Assembly: GCA_948567375.1 (NCBI GenBank) | Contig: OX419756.1 | Coordinates: 28,870,552 to 28,934,551 of the forward strand | Reading direction: 5' to 3' | Origin: Lunularia cruciata | Taxonomy: Eukaryota; Streptophyta; Marchantiopsida; Lunulariales; Lunulariaceae | Length of the DNA stretch: 64,000 nt | In this document: positions 24,301-36,981 of the stretch, piece after piece | How positions within the stretch are numbered: position 1 is the stretch's first letter | Layout of the letters: each line of letters opens with the position of its first letter | Position numbers and translations under genes: made by a program | Notes under the pieces: generated by a model | What the model saw: only the letters and a program-made list of their open reading frames with translations | What the model was told of the DNA's origin: nothing | The model's database searches: none

Positions 24301-27300
24301 AGAGCTTTCAGCTGCAGTCCTACTTTGCACACGAATAATGGACCGGTATACACCTGCTGTAGATTGACCACGTTTACGCTGTTTAGATTGCTTTGCTTTG
24401 TTTTATTGTAAGTTATAACATGAATCAGATTCTTATCCAGTTGTCTTTTGTTCCTCAGATTTTAGACAGCCTTAGACACTGGGTGGAGGAGTACCATGTA
24501 GATGGTTTCGTCTTCATTAATGGCTCAGCCCTTGTAACTGGACCCCACGGACAGCATTTAAGTCGACCTGTATTGGTCGAAGCTATCTCTTTTGATCCTG
24601 TTCTGGCCAGTACAAAACTAATAGTTGACAGCTTTTCCCCGTTTACAAGATCTTCACAGGTAAGGTAACTCGTTTCTTCTAACAAGTCACAAGGCTGGCA
24701 GTTCAGTCATTGAATATATAACTTTGGTTGTCTGTAGGTCCTGACCATTCTTGTCTCTGCTTTATTAAGGGGAATCAAATGTCTAGAAACGTGTTGTTTT
24801 ACTCTTAGTTTTACTTTTTGTAACGTTGGACTGTTGAACTACTCTCAGCCGGTCCTTGAAAAGCTAGTAAGTGATAGAACTCAAGGTGTGCTAGGCATGC
24901 ACGATCGGTAAGGTTTTTCTGAGGACACTGAACGTCAACCAACTGAAATTAAATGTCTTGAGCTTGTCTCAGTCTTTCTCGTTCCCCCACTGGAAGAGGT
25001 GGTGCGAGTGGAATAGTTTATATCGAAATGATGCACGAAGATATTTAAGAGGTGATATCGGCGAGCTGAGTAAATTTGCAACTCGACTTTGTGGCAGGTA
25101 TTTCTTCTCCTGTCTTCTCAAGCATTAAATTGTGTACAGTATACAGTTTCCAAGCTCCTCTCTTGTCACATCAATAGTACCAGAACGGTATTTTCTGAAG
25201 TGATTTCTTGCGGTGGCAGCTGTAAAGTCAGATTCTTGTACTTTATTTTTTGTCAACAGTATGTCTTTTGCCGCCTTTTGCAGTGGAGATATATTTGCGA
25301 ACGGACGAGGACCTAGTTACTCGATGAACTATGTTACTTCCCCTTATGGTTTCACGCTTGCTGATCTCGTGAGCTTCAGGTTAGTTTGGGCTCGCTTTCT
25401 GCAGTACTTTTCAGGGTCGTGCGCACAAGCAACATTTTGCCCGGGTTACATTTTTTCCGTCCGGGACATTGATTTCACAACTGATGCTAAATCTTCCACA
25501 GTGATGACGAAGGAGCGTCCACGGAATTCAGGTATACAGTCTTGCTCAGCTTTGATCCTGTGTCTAGACCTTGAATCATGGTTCCAATAAGTGAGTCTAT
25601 TTTGTCGCTTGCTGCATAGAATTTACATTCTTTAACGTCAGGCCACAACAAGTGGTTTTTCGATCGATACTCTTCTGTGGATCTGATATTTACCTCTAGC
25701 TTTCCTCGTTCATCACTTCTTGCTGTAGTTGGAACTGTGGAGCGGAGGGGGCAACAGAGGATCCTTTGGTACTGGAAACTCGTGTCAAGCAGGTAGACTG
25801 TTGCATACCCTTTTCATAATTTCAGATGGCGAGAGCAGAAATATATCCCAAGTTTAGCGCATGTCCTACCATGGCCCTTGACGAATTGACCCGGGTAACT
25901 ACCCTGGTATGTGCAGGTTCGAAACTTCATTATGGCCCTCTTTCTGTCAGAAGGCGTGCCTGTACTGAATATGGGTGACGAGTACGGGCACTCTAAAGGT
26001 GGTCAAATCGACTTGGAAGAAAGGTTTGTTTCACGTTTATTCTGTAGCTCGTCGAACTTCTAGGTTAGGTCATTTCTAGTAAGATTTTCCTGTGGCTTGG
26101 AATCAAAGTATAATCTTCGTGCATAACTCTTTCCCCTTTCCCCTTTCCCCTTTCCCAGAAACTAACACTAACTTCCCTTACTGCTATATCGCTTCGCATT
26201 GCTCTAGAATGGATGGTCTTCATATTGATTGCAATATTCGCCGTTCAGGGGATGTATGAGTATATCAAGTCCGCATAGCGTAGATTTGCATGTGCTTCGA
26301 GGCAATTGCTAGTTGCTCAAACTTGCATGCTCTATTTGCTTACACTTGCATGTGCTTAGTTTGCGTCGGTTCTGCCCTCAGTGGGTGTAGATTCTCCGTT
26401 CTACCAATGGCTTCTGCTCTCATTTCACATACAAGCTTCGTGCATAACTCTAGATTGTGGTTATGCTACCTCTTGACAGCTCAAGTCGGTTCTTCTGGAG
26501 TTATCTGGAAACAGATTTTGGTGAGCAAATCACAAAATTAATGAAGTCCCTCATCGACTTCCGCTCGAGACGAAAAGACTTATTTCAGGTAGAGTTGTAG
26601 GCGACGTCTCGGTTGAAGAACTTGTTTACAACTGAGCTGGAATATCTTTGTCAAAGTTCGAAGCTTAGGCATGTCACATTTGTTTATGATAGTTGTCCTC
26701 ACTTCTTCTTTTTTGCTGTATAAGTTCCTAGTCATGCTGGGCTTTAAACATTAAAATTCTGTCATAAATTTGTGGCAGCGGAGCAGCTACACCTTACCAG
26801 GAACAATCACTTGGCATGGAGTTGACTCACAAGAACCGCGTTGGGATCTTCACTTGAGGTATGTAAAGGGTGTACACAATTGTGGTACTAATATCTCATG
26901 TCAATTACTACTTACACTAAAGAGAATGCGGTACGAGCAAAACCATCAGTAAGTACCATCATCTCCATTATCTATGGAGATTGAAACTAAGCTCGAGCTC
27001 TTAGTCTTCTCTCGTACGTAAAGTCTGAGCAACGCTCCGTCTTTTATTCTTCCTTGAGAATTCGTAAAGAGTTCCGTACGTAAAGTACAGCCTATAACTG
27101 GAAAATGACTAGTAGTATATAGAGCTAAATAAATGACCGGCAAATTTAAAGTTTAGATTTCCGAAGTTTTCTTCCATGTACTTTGATATTTCACCACTGG
27201 AATAATTAGTATCTTACTTGAGGCCGACCGCCTAAAAGATTTCCCAGAGAAGAGAACCGTGTACTCTAATCAACATTCTGTCTCTTTATTCTTCAAAACC

Positions 27301-28344
27301 GTTGGGTATGCTTAAAATGTAGGCATATGCTATGAGCTGACTGCGCCGAGTCTGTCTAACATATTGTTGTCAATGTGGTTTTGCAGTTCCTTCTTGGGTG
27401 CCCGGCTCCATGCTGAGAAGCAAGCAGGCGCAGGGGGACAAGAGGTTGCGGATGTCTACATTGCCTTCAACCCTCACGGAGACGCAGTTTTAGCTACTTT
27501 GCCAGAGTGTACTGCCGGGATGACATGGTAAGGCTCACTCTTCTTCTCAATCTGATTCTTTACATCCTTTGCAGATGATGAAATTGTTCATTATTCTTAT
27601 GTTCAGGTCAACTTTGCTCGTCATTGGCACTTGGACAGATGGAAATTAATGGCTTTTGCATTGTGAATAATGTTCGTGTAAGATTGTCGTGTTCATGTCA
27701 TGCATCTTACGTTAGAGCTGCTAGGACTTCAGAGAAGTGGAAGAAATCAATGCATGATTTCACCCCACACTTCTTTTATTTTCTCCTAGTAATCATTTGA
27801 ATGTTGCATCCAGGAGTCAAGTGTGGAGTTAAGTTGCAAAAGCAAAACTATGCTATTCGCAATTCAAGTTCGTACATAATGCATCAAACTTACAGTATGG
27901 ATGGTATCTACTTCTACAGGTATCGGATTGCAGATACAAGTTTGCCTCATCCTGATGATTTCCTGATTGAAGGTGTACCCATTAATGTGCAGATTAACAC
28001 AAGGTGAGGTGTCGTATAACATTTTCTTATTTAACTTTCTTCAAATAAGTAAAAGGATATTAGTCGCTGCTCTTTTATGGTTTTGATCACTACATCAATA
28101 CATCAGATTGATGTGTTTGACGCACTGTTTTGTTCTTATGTTGAACTCATTAGCATGAGTGCTATCAGTTCTTATCAGAAACCAAAAGAAAATAGCAAAA
28201 TGAACAACGTTTACTGTTTGCAGTGCAAGTGGCACATATGAAGTGCAACCATACAGTTCAGTAGTCCTGGAGGCGAAACAGAGGTCTATCATGTCCAGAG
28301 GCAAATCGAGAATGAAGTTTCCAGCTGCCATTCTTCCTAAATAA
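18383..28344 (+). CDS. ISA2: Isoamylase-type starch debranching enzyme 2 (non-catalytic ISA2)
   Basis: GH13 isoamylase-family protein, about 999 aa, expected to act in plastids as the non-catalytic partner of ISA1 in amylopectin trimming. Exons: 18383-18463, 18560-19009, 19530-19622, 19969-20051, 20409-20555, 20802-20970, 21190-21291, 21656-21752, 21893-21977, 22478-22614, 22719-22847 (end uncertain), 23172-23257, 23544-23659, 24119-24185, 24459-24659, 24973-25097, 25284-25379, 25502-25531, 25729-25792, 25917-26023, 26480-26588, 26779-26858, 27387-27527, 27920-28003, 28224-28344. All listed junctions are GT-AG and keep one frame. The start is the first ATG after an in-frame TGA at 18,359; the Ser/Arg-rich N-terminus fits a transit peptide. 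A CBM48-like region (SWNFSLYSR...NVILCLYE) precedes the barrel. ISA2 matches include FPHWKRW, SWNCG and GVPVLNMGDE. The catalytic residues are replaced: nucleophile Asp by Ile (DGFVFIN, ~634), acid Glu by Asp (~671), and the His-Asp pair by Pro-Tyr (~743). ISA2 identity is strong; exon 11 is the weak point. Confidence 0.9.
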
Positions 28345-28379
28345 TTACGGACCTGGACAACTGTGTCCTACTACCTCCC

Positions 28380-28475
28380 TACCGTTCAGTATTCTTGGAG
28401 GCGAGGGAGAGGTATTTTGTGTGCAGAGGCAAATTGAACTGAATTGAAGTTCCCCCCTGCCAGCTGTTCTCATCT
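28380..28475 (+). repeat. Partial duplicate of the last ISA2 exon
   Basis: An imperfect tandem copy of 28,250-28,338 (gttcagta.t.ctggaggcga, then cagaggcaaat and ctgccagctgttct). It starts about 35 bases after the ISA2 stop codon and lies in the likely 3' UTR. It has its own small changes and no open continuation, so it is not an alternative coding exon as it stands. Confidence 0.7.
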
Positions 28476-29114
28476 TAAACAATCTTGGTCTTCTAGAAGT
28501 GTTTTCTCTCGTGTTGATAATGCACACCACCTTGTAACGTACTTCTCTAGACTCCATTCTCTACAACTTTGCATTCAGAGCGCAATCTGAAATAGAGATT
28601 TAGATTATCCGAAGATTCTTTGTAGATACAGAGGTTGATGAAACATATGACATTATCTTCTTATTAGCTAAATCTTACAATTTTCTTAATTTTATTCTCA
28701 CTATATACTTGAATAAACCCTTCTTGTTAATTCGCACTCTTGAGTAATGAAATTACTTTACCTTCCAATCTATATTTGCACTTCATGAGTTCTGGATAAC
28801 CCGTTCCCAGAACGGCTTCCGTTCTCGTATACCTATACATAAATCTATCAATATTATACTCAACTATCAAAGGAATCTGCGGTGGCTTTAAGGACTAGTT
28901 CTCTCAAACAATAAACATCTTATTACAAATCTTACCAGCAGAAGTTAAGTTTTATTATAACATGAGTTCAGTAATGTATTTACAAATTACATTATCTTAA
29001 TGTACAAACTGAAAAACCAAAGAGAAAATACTATCTCCCTTTGGTGCATTTGCATTGGTGTATGGTGTAGATTATACTACTTGCATGGCTCGGATATCTT
29101 AGGTGTGGTAGGGT

Positions 29115-29215
29115 AGATTTTTCATATCGATACTATTGGGGCTTAGTCCCATTCTACCTCTTTTGTCTCTCCCTTGCACGGTTTGATGAGCTCTTCCCAT
29201 CCTTCTTGTGGCGGC
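29115..29215 (-). repeat. Dispersed ~95-bp repeat, copy 1
   Basis: Shares cgatactattggggc..tag.ccc, ttttacctctt-like and acggtttgat.ag..cttcccatcc segments with the reverse complement of 39,050-39,147. The two copies flank the sirtuin gene in opposite orientation. Confidence 0.6.
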
Positions 29216-30800
29216 TTTTCTCTTTGGTGCATTTGAAAGTCAAACTTAGGTTTAGTTTGATCATTTTCAAATTAACATAGAGAAATGTTCAATAACATAC
29301 AAATCGACTAAATAAGCATACAAAATCTTTAATTCTCTTTCTAAAATATCCGAACACAAAATTGTTTCCATTATACTTTCCCATCACAGAAGGTTCGCTT
29401 GCATCCCGGGAACTTCTCTCGGCACATTGCAAGTGGTATGTTTTAGAAAAAGTTAAAGGTTTTTCTTAAAAGAAAATTTTATATTTATTTAACATTTCCC
29501 TAAATTTACCAACAAACTATTACCAGACCTCTAACCAATTAAAATTCCCTTTCCCTTTCATCTTTCATGCAACCATCGTCCAATCAAAATCTTATTGAAG
29601 CATATAAGGCGGTCTACACCAACTAGGAATTAAAATTATTATTTATTATTACAATATTGTGAACAAATTTAATCATATTAAAAATATTTGGATGAAATTT
29701 GGCATTTGAAAGAGATATTTTTAATCAGAAAATCATATGATCTTTAATAAAATATTTTTGAGAGGATAATTATCTTAATAATAATTTTCACTAGATCAAC
29801 GATCTAAAGAAAATGCATGAGCTTTATGCACATGATTGTTGTATCAAAAAGCTAGAGTACTAAAACCAAAGCTAATTATTGTTAGATTTATGTATATGTT
29901 TAAAAATCATCTTTTGGGGTTCAGCAAAGGCAAGAAAAATGTGCGAATTATCTATCTATGCATGGAATGCCTAGGTCCGTAATTTGTAAAATTCATTTCG
30001 AAAGAAACCATGGTCTAGATGCCGTTCTTTCAAGCATAGAGTAATGAAATTAGTGTTTCTCAAATTTTAGTGAGAATACTTAAATAGTAATGAGGAGATT
30101 AGATTCTAGTAAGAGGACTACAATTTTGAGGAAAATGTGAAAATCATAAGAGCATAAAAATCTATTACAAACATAATATAGTTAATTCTGAAACAAGGAG
30201 AATAAATACAAAGAATTAAATTTTTTAAATTTTTTCAAAATAAGTAAGCATACAATAGAAACTCACACAACATTATAAATTATTCAGATTTATTTCACTT
30301 CTTTTGAATTTGAATTTTACATTTTTAAGGTTTCTTTCATAGCAAAGATTATGAGAATTCAAGTATAAGCAGAAGTATTCTTGCACAAGTAAAAAGCTAC
30401 AAATAATAATGATCAAAACAAGTTACTTAAGAAGTACAAAAGTAGAGTAAACTCTAGGTTTGATTACATAGATAGAAATTTGACAGAAATTTTATGTAAA
30501 CTATAAATTATAAATGAGAGTGGATATGTACGACGTTTAACGCACTATTGATGCAAAATAAGTTGGAGACTGAGTATATTTAAGAAAAAGCTCATCTAAA
30601 AGTAAAAGGAGATACTCAATAAGATATCAATCAAAATTTTACTGTGGAAAGAAGTTTAATAGAGGTTACATGTAAAGTTAAGTATAAGTTTAGTTTTTTG
30701 TTTTTTTTCCCATGGGGCACATATGTTGGCAAGCGCAGTTGAATGCTAAATTCTTAAAGATATTTCCGTTTTGGTAAAAAAATAAGAAAATCTAATTCTC

Positions 30801-30826
30801 AATAATAATAATAATAATAATAATAA
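30801..30826. repeat. (AAT)n microsatellite
   Basis: About 8.7 tandem AAT units. Confidence 0.95.
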
Positions 30827-32631
30827 CTGTGCATGATCTATGAGGAGTAAACCTTAGAAAAAGCACTACTGAAATAAATTCTGCAAGAAGTAAATGTATT
30901 TCTCCAAAGTTTTACTCAAATCATTGTATTCAATAGTAAAATTTCCTCTTTGTCTTCCTAAGATCTAGGGCAAAATGAAAATTATTGTATATCTGAGAAA
31001 TTGTCCATATTGACCATTTTGTGATTTGGTTTACTATCACAAGAAAGAAAAATAAATAAGAAAGTAGTCATTCAGGGATATTCACTAAAACAGTTATCAT
31101 ACTTAAATCAATACTTCTAGATACTATCTTTTCATTACTTTTGAATAACCAAAAGGATATAAAAATCAGAGAAGGTTTCTAAATGTTGATTTGATTCCTG
31201 ATGGTTGTGGGCTTCTGCTGACTTTAATTCTACCTCATTTAAATAGAAAATTAATTAAATAATCTTATTTAATAGAATGGACATGGTTTTCATGAAATTA
31301 AACCTCATATTTTTATTTCCAAATGTTTGAGCTCTGGCCGTTCCTAGTAAACTAACAATCTCCAAATTGAATCAATACATTAGACTAATAACATCAAGTT
31401 CTAACAGCGGACAAAATATAACGTCAAACAAAATACAAAGTCAAACTCTCTATATTTTATATCTAGGTTCCGAATCTATCCAATTTCGTAATTGAAATTG
31501 AAAGAAAGTGATTTTTATTTTAACACTAGCCCGTCTAGATGAAGTCAATTTATCTTTATCTTGATCGCATATAACTTTGGTCAGCTTAAGGCATAGATGT
31601 TCTTAATTGATTTTGATTAACGTGGTCCATTGATGATGCCTCAATTTAAGTAAGATAAATTTCGGATTCAACCTAGACCAAACTTAGCCTCCCATCTAAT
31701 TATGTAGTTTATTGGACTCTAGATGAGCAAAGAACGTCACTCCTCCATACTTCACATGAGTTTAACTTTCTCATATATATTCATTTCTATATTTAATATG
31801 ATTAGGTATTTATATGAATATACATCAGTAATCATCAATCAACTTTTTCTTCTACATGAACCCCAATATTTCATAATAGTTTACAATAGCTCTACCTTTC
31901 AATGGTCAACTTTACGCTAAACAACACCCTCCTTTGCCATAAATAAGCAGAAAAGAATCCAATATATCATATTTACATGAGAATCACAGAGAATCAAGAT
32001 CCAAATCCAACAATCCATCATCCTAAATTTATGTATACACCAGTAAACTTTGTCTTAATCTTCACTCCTTCTGATGAAAGGTAGCTCCGTATAGTATATA
32101 AACTGTTTCCCTAAGAGCGAGAAGAGACGCGTAGAGAATAGACTAAGTGGGAGTCGCTTGTCTGAATTAAGATTTAGCCTTCCTCTCGGCCCTGCTTCCG
32201 TTCCTTTCTTTCTTTCCTCATTTGCTCTCCTGAGGCTCTTTCTTCTTGCTCACCCTACTCTCTCTGCTCATCTCGCGTGGTGGACTGTTTGTTTGTTGAA
32301 GGAGTAGAGGCTCTCTAGAAAACCAGAAACAGGCGCTGCATTGCTTTGTGTTGGCTCAACTGATTGCAGTTCTGCTGAAAGAGATTGTTAACTGAGTGGA
32401 GGAAGGTCTCCTCTTTTAACTATGGTCTGCAGTGGAGTTTTCCTGAATCAGTTTCTGGAGGGACAATTGGATGGGTTATTGCAGGTTTTAGCTTTACGCA
32501 CGATTTCAAATCGAGCTCTCTTAGGTCAGAGTCTTAAAGGATTTGATAGTAGTTGTTTCCTCGTTCTGGATTGACATCAGTGGAGGTGAACGGAGAATTT
32601 TGTTTCTCAACGCTAATTGCCGGCGGCAGAA

Positions 32632-35600
32632 ATGACAAGGTGAGTTTCTTTTGATATGCGCACCAAAATTTGCTCTCATGAGTGACTTTGAAATGTTGCA
32701 AGCCTCTCTGTTCGTACGTTATGGAGTCTCAGCAATTATCTACCTTCCTGCTAGTTGCAAAGGTGCTTGGTCGGGTAGCCGTGATGGAATCATAACAGTG
32801 GTCGAAAATTTTCTTTCCTTCGTTCACCGCAAGCGTTAGACGTTGCTAGTGGGTAGGGGGAAGAAAGCCATTTCATAACTGACCGACTATCAAGCTCTAT
32901 CAACATTCACAGGAGAAGGGAGAAAAGGATGTAGGCAGTCCTTAGATTTGGAGATTTTGAGGAAGTACTGATCTGCTGTTAGGGCTTGAGGGGTGTGGGA
33001 GTTACATCATTCCAGTAACTATTTTGAAAGACATGAATTTTTGTGGCTCCGAGCCGGAAAGAAGGACGATCTCAGTCTACTGCGTGGTTGTTGTTGCCTG
33101 ACAGGCTTCGGCCTGTCGTTAGCTTGAAGAATAAGTAGAATAGGTGTGAGGTAGGGGCTACCTTCATAGAGGATTTGCGCTGCCCTTGCAGAGAGTGGTC
33201 TACGCTCAAGATTGAGTTGGACAGCAGACGGTGTCTCGATTTACTTTCGAGGCCATTCACTCAAGTATGAGATACTCTGGTAGCTTCGGGAGGCCTTCAC
33301 TCACTGGTTCTTTAAAACTCGGGTTTTCTTCCACCGTAACCAACTGAAGCCCTAAGCACGCTACACAGCTGTGACATATCACCTGGTTTGAGCCAGAAAT
33401 CTGTTTTCCTCCATGGTTGCACGATATGCGCTTCAACAAATTAGTCGACCTGTGAGCAATTATAACCGATTACCAACTGATTGCAGATATCAACTCAGGA
33501 GTCGCGCCTCAAAACCCGGGGAAGAACTCGAGGAATCTCTGGACGTCGTGCGGGAGAAAGCCAGGGAGCTTGCTAATATGCTTCGCACTTCCAAGTATGC
33601 AGTGGTAAATCAACTATATTTTTGGCTCCTCTCTTATTTCTCACATTACATAACTGTGTATTAAAGGACTCACTTAGTTCCACAAGATTCAGTGCCACAA
33701 GATTCAGACGATCAACGGCGTGTTTAAGCCTTAAGCAATTGAGCATGAACTTGCTATAGGATGTGTGGTTTCTGCAGTGTGCTTGTTCGGGCGTTTCACG
33801 ACTGTAAACTAACATGCCGTTTCCATGTTTGACATGCTCAGGTGTATACAGGGGCAGGTCTGTCAACTGCGGCAGGCATACCTGATTTTCGTGGGCCTTC
33901 TGGAGTTTGGACCCTGAGGGCCAAGGGGAGGCAGCTATCAGAACCAGACTTCTCGAAGGTATTATTCTAAATTTTTGCCTCTCTCCATAATTTAGCTCAA
34001 GAGCTCAAGAAATCAAGAACTTAAGAACCGTGCTTAGAGCACACAAGTTCTGACCTGAATGAGATCTGAAACAATCGCTCTTTGCTTTTCTCTCTCCTAG
34101 TTGATAACAGTCAGTCACGGATCTTCCACATGCCAGAGCAAACCCTTGCTCTTGGTTTTGGTTAGTGTAATTCACTCTGCGTTATCATGATCTTTTACAT
34201 TTTCTCTCTTTAGTCTCCTGATCATCCAAAGCTTGGGCAGCTGAGGTAACTAAACGATAGGGTTTCCTTTGACGTCCAAAAAGTTGATGACGGGTAAACC
34301 CACCATTCCCCTGAGATGATGTACGGCAAGGGGGTTAATGAAGTCTTTAATTACTCTTTATGAGCAAATCAACACCATGCGTAGTTGTTGTGTAAGGCCC
34401 CTTGACAGGTGCGTCTCCTCGGAGCATCCTCCCAGAGTTACATCGCATACCCTTGTTACCAGTTATAAACATTTACGCATGTCCTCATATATAGACGAAG
34501 TATACAAGCTGTTTAGGAGAATTGCACTATCTCGTCTAGGTAGGACATAAAGAATCCATACCTTGAAGTCTGGCGGTTCATGCGATTTCGGGATAAATCA
34601 TCAATGTCAGTGACGATCAACATTTCACTTCAGAATCCCAATCAACATAGTCTGTATTAAGGCTTTCGTCTGTGATTTTATGCAGGTGCAACCGACTTTC
34701 AGCCACATTGCCCTAAAACGGCTCATGGATGCAGGGCAAATAAGGCATGTCGTATCGCAGAATATCGACGGGCTACATATGAGAAGTGGAGTTCCGGCTG
34801 AAAACTTGAGTGAGCTACATGGAAACTATTGTTTGGAGAGTTGCCCAAAATGTAAGACCTCTTATTTCAGGCCGTACGCTGTTTGGAGTGGTCTAGCATC
34901 GACTACTCAACCAGGGGTAAGCTTTCCAGAAATTGACGAAGTCTGTGAAGCGCCGAGACAAAGGAAACATCGGAGAGGTGATGGAGGTGCTAGGCAGGTG
35001 GTGGTGATTAACGATGACTTTTTAGATGAAACCATTCAAACGACAAACCACCAAACTGGTAGGATGTGCGAGAAGGAAGGATGTAACGGCAATCTTCGGG
35101 ACTCCGTTATTAATTTTGGCGAGGACATATCTAAACAGGTAAATCATAGATCTGAACCTTGAAAGTCTTTATTGGATGTAGTAGGACGACGTGTGTAGCA
35201 TGCTGTGAGTGCTCATAAACTTCAACTCCAAATAAGCTAGCTTCATCAGTGGAATGGGGAAAAACTCCATTTTTTACCGGGACGAGTATCCTATGTTCGG
35301 GAGAATCGGCTTGTGTTGGAGGTTTGCCAGTATCTAGTTCGTTTGAAGTCTTTCCTACAGTTTTACTCAACATCTACTAACTTTGTCTGGGAACTTTTCC
35401 CCCTAGCATTCAATTTAAACTCAGTTTGTATTGTGGTCACGTGGATGTAGGCTCTGAACTCAGCAGTGAAACACTCACAAAAGGCTGACCTAGGATTGGT
35501 GCTGGGGTCGAGTTTACGAGTTAAGCCAGCGTGCGACTTTCCTGCCAAAATCTTGGGCAATGGAGGGAGGGTTGTCATCGTCAACTTGCAAAAGACCCCC

Positions 35601-36170
35601 CTAGACTCCCGCGCTTCTTTGGTACTGCTCTTAGCTCAAAGTTTACGTTCTCCTTCATGGTTCCTCACGAAATACTTGCCTTGATGGTTTTGTTTTTAGA
35701 TCGGTAACATTTTCGCCGGGAAGAACCGCGCGATTTGAATATGGAGCCGTTCAGTCACAAGGTCGTTTTGTTGCAATGTTCCATACAAATTGGGCCTTGC
35801 AATTTTCTAAACGTAGTAGTCTACCTCTAGGCTAGCAGTATAATTTATAGTTGCTTTCTCATGTCTGACGTATTGAGCTTCTTGGCAGGTGATCCATGCA
35901 ACTTGTGATCAAGTAATGCAGATGCTTGTGGAGGAGTTGAGTCCCGCCAACAGACCTACCGCCGATGAAAATGACTGTTGCTTGACTGAAACTTTGCGCC
36001 CAGAGGGGAAGTTACACTTGGAGAAGGTACAATTGTCTTTAGATTGGCAACCTCCAAGACCTCGCGAAGATACCAAAAAAATCGAAAGTCAAAGATTCGA
36101 GGAAGAGAAAGTCGGAGGTGTCGAGTTTGGTGGAAAAATCATCATGCAAGCTAGAGGACTGATTGCCTGA
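32632..36170 (+). CDS. Class IV sirtuin, SIRT7-like NAD-dependent deacylase
   Basis: Sir2-family protein, 382 aa, predicted to remove acyl groups from lysines using NAD+, probably in the nucleus. Exons: 32632-32639, 33487-33604, 33842-33958, 34686-35138, 35451-35621, 35889-36170, all GT-AG and in one frame. Motifs: [19 protein letters not shown] (NAD site, ~43-61), SQNIDGLH (~105-112), catalytic His126 in ELHGN, zinc cysteines 134/137 (CPKC) and 209/214 (CEKEGC), INFGED, LGSSLRV and IVNLQKTP. The N-terminal [11 protein letters not shown] helix and NFGE resemble SIRT7; other segments resemble SIRT6/SRT1. About 71 residues separate the two cysteine pairs, including basic RQRKHRR, longer than in human SIRT7. 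A charged C-terminal tail of ~75 aa follows the core. The tiny 8-base first exon (ATG ACA AG) is the least certain part; an upstream or alternative first exon is possible. Confidence 0.87.
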
Positions 36171-36981
36171 CTCTGATGGTGCCATGAGCAAGCATGGCAA
36201 GCATGCTGGCGGGACCAGCTCAAATCAGGGCCAAACCGTCATAATTCTGCAAGAGAATGTCCTGTTGCAAGTGCAAAGGACGTAGGGCTTGTGACCTCTG
36301 TCTAGAAAGTGCCAGATAAAGCACATAATCAAATTTTGTCAGATTCGCTTGGACTCCAGCAAACGACTGTAGAACAACCTGATACAAGCTAGGTACTGTG
36401 TACATATCAATCAGTTAGATCAACAGAACTTTCCAATTTTTAGAAGTTGTGAAAGGATTTGGAATACCCGACTTGAAGACTATACCTCAGTGCAAAGTAT
36501 GAAAGAGAAGACGAAGATCGCTACGCTACAAACTACAAATAATGCATTTTTGCGATGAACGCTCTTTTGCCATCTTTGGACTTCACTTGTGAAGCGACGA
36601 GGTATCGCCTAGCATCAGATGAAGAGTTGCACTATGTGGTCTCATTTCACGGTTTCCACTCCTCACCCAACAGTATTCTATGGGACCCTCATCATATGTG
36701 CTGTTTACTCTTACTCTTACAGTTGTGCCGTCTCTTAGTAAGTCATGGACGTTTCTTTGTTTCTTTGTTCACGTTAGAATTCACCTCTGAAGTCGTGAGT
36801 AAGTGAACGTTCCGAATTGTAGTGCAGTTTCTTTTTACGAAGAGTTGATAAGCGGTTTTGGTTTGGTTGTCAGTATTGCTTAGCTATCACATAAAGCATC
36901 AAAGTCCCCAAGCGTCTGCATGACCTTCGAGTCTCCTCGTCACCTCTCCTGTCACCCAGTTGATCCGAGAAAAGGTTACAC

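Larger units (their letters stand above)
28476..32631. other. AT-rich intergenic region between ISA2 and sirtuin
   Basis: No gene recognised in 4.1 kb. It contains a repeat shared with 39,050-39,147 (around 29,115-29,215), an (AAT)n tract (30,801-30,826) and long A/T-rich stretches. From about 32,090 composition shifts toward C/T-rich sequence (tccttcctttctttctttcc), consistent with promoter and 5' UTR of the next gene. Confidence 0.6.

Noticed and set aside
24849-24907. Possible extra ISA2 exon (cag|CCGGTC... to GTAAGT or GTAAGG)
   Set aside because: Family alignment between the SFSP and FPHWKRW segments needs no extra residues, and the longer version breaks the phase.
26129-26157. Four tandem CTTTCCC units in an ISA2 intron as a telomere-like repeat
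   Set aside because: The unit is not the plant telomere CCCTAAA; it is a simple pyrimidine repeat.
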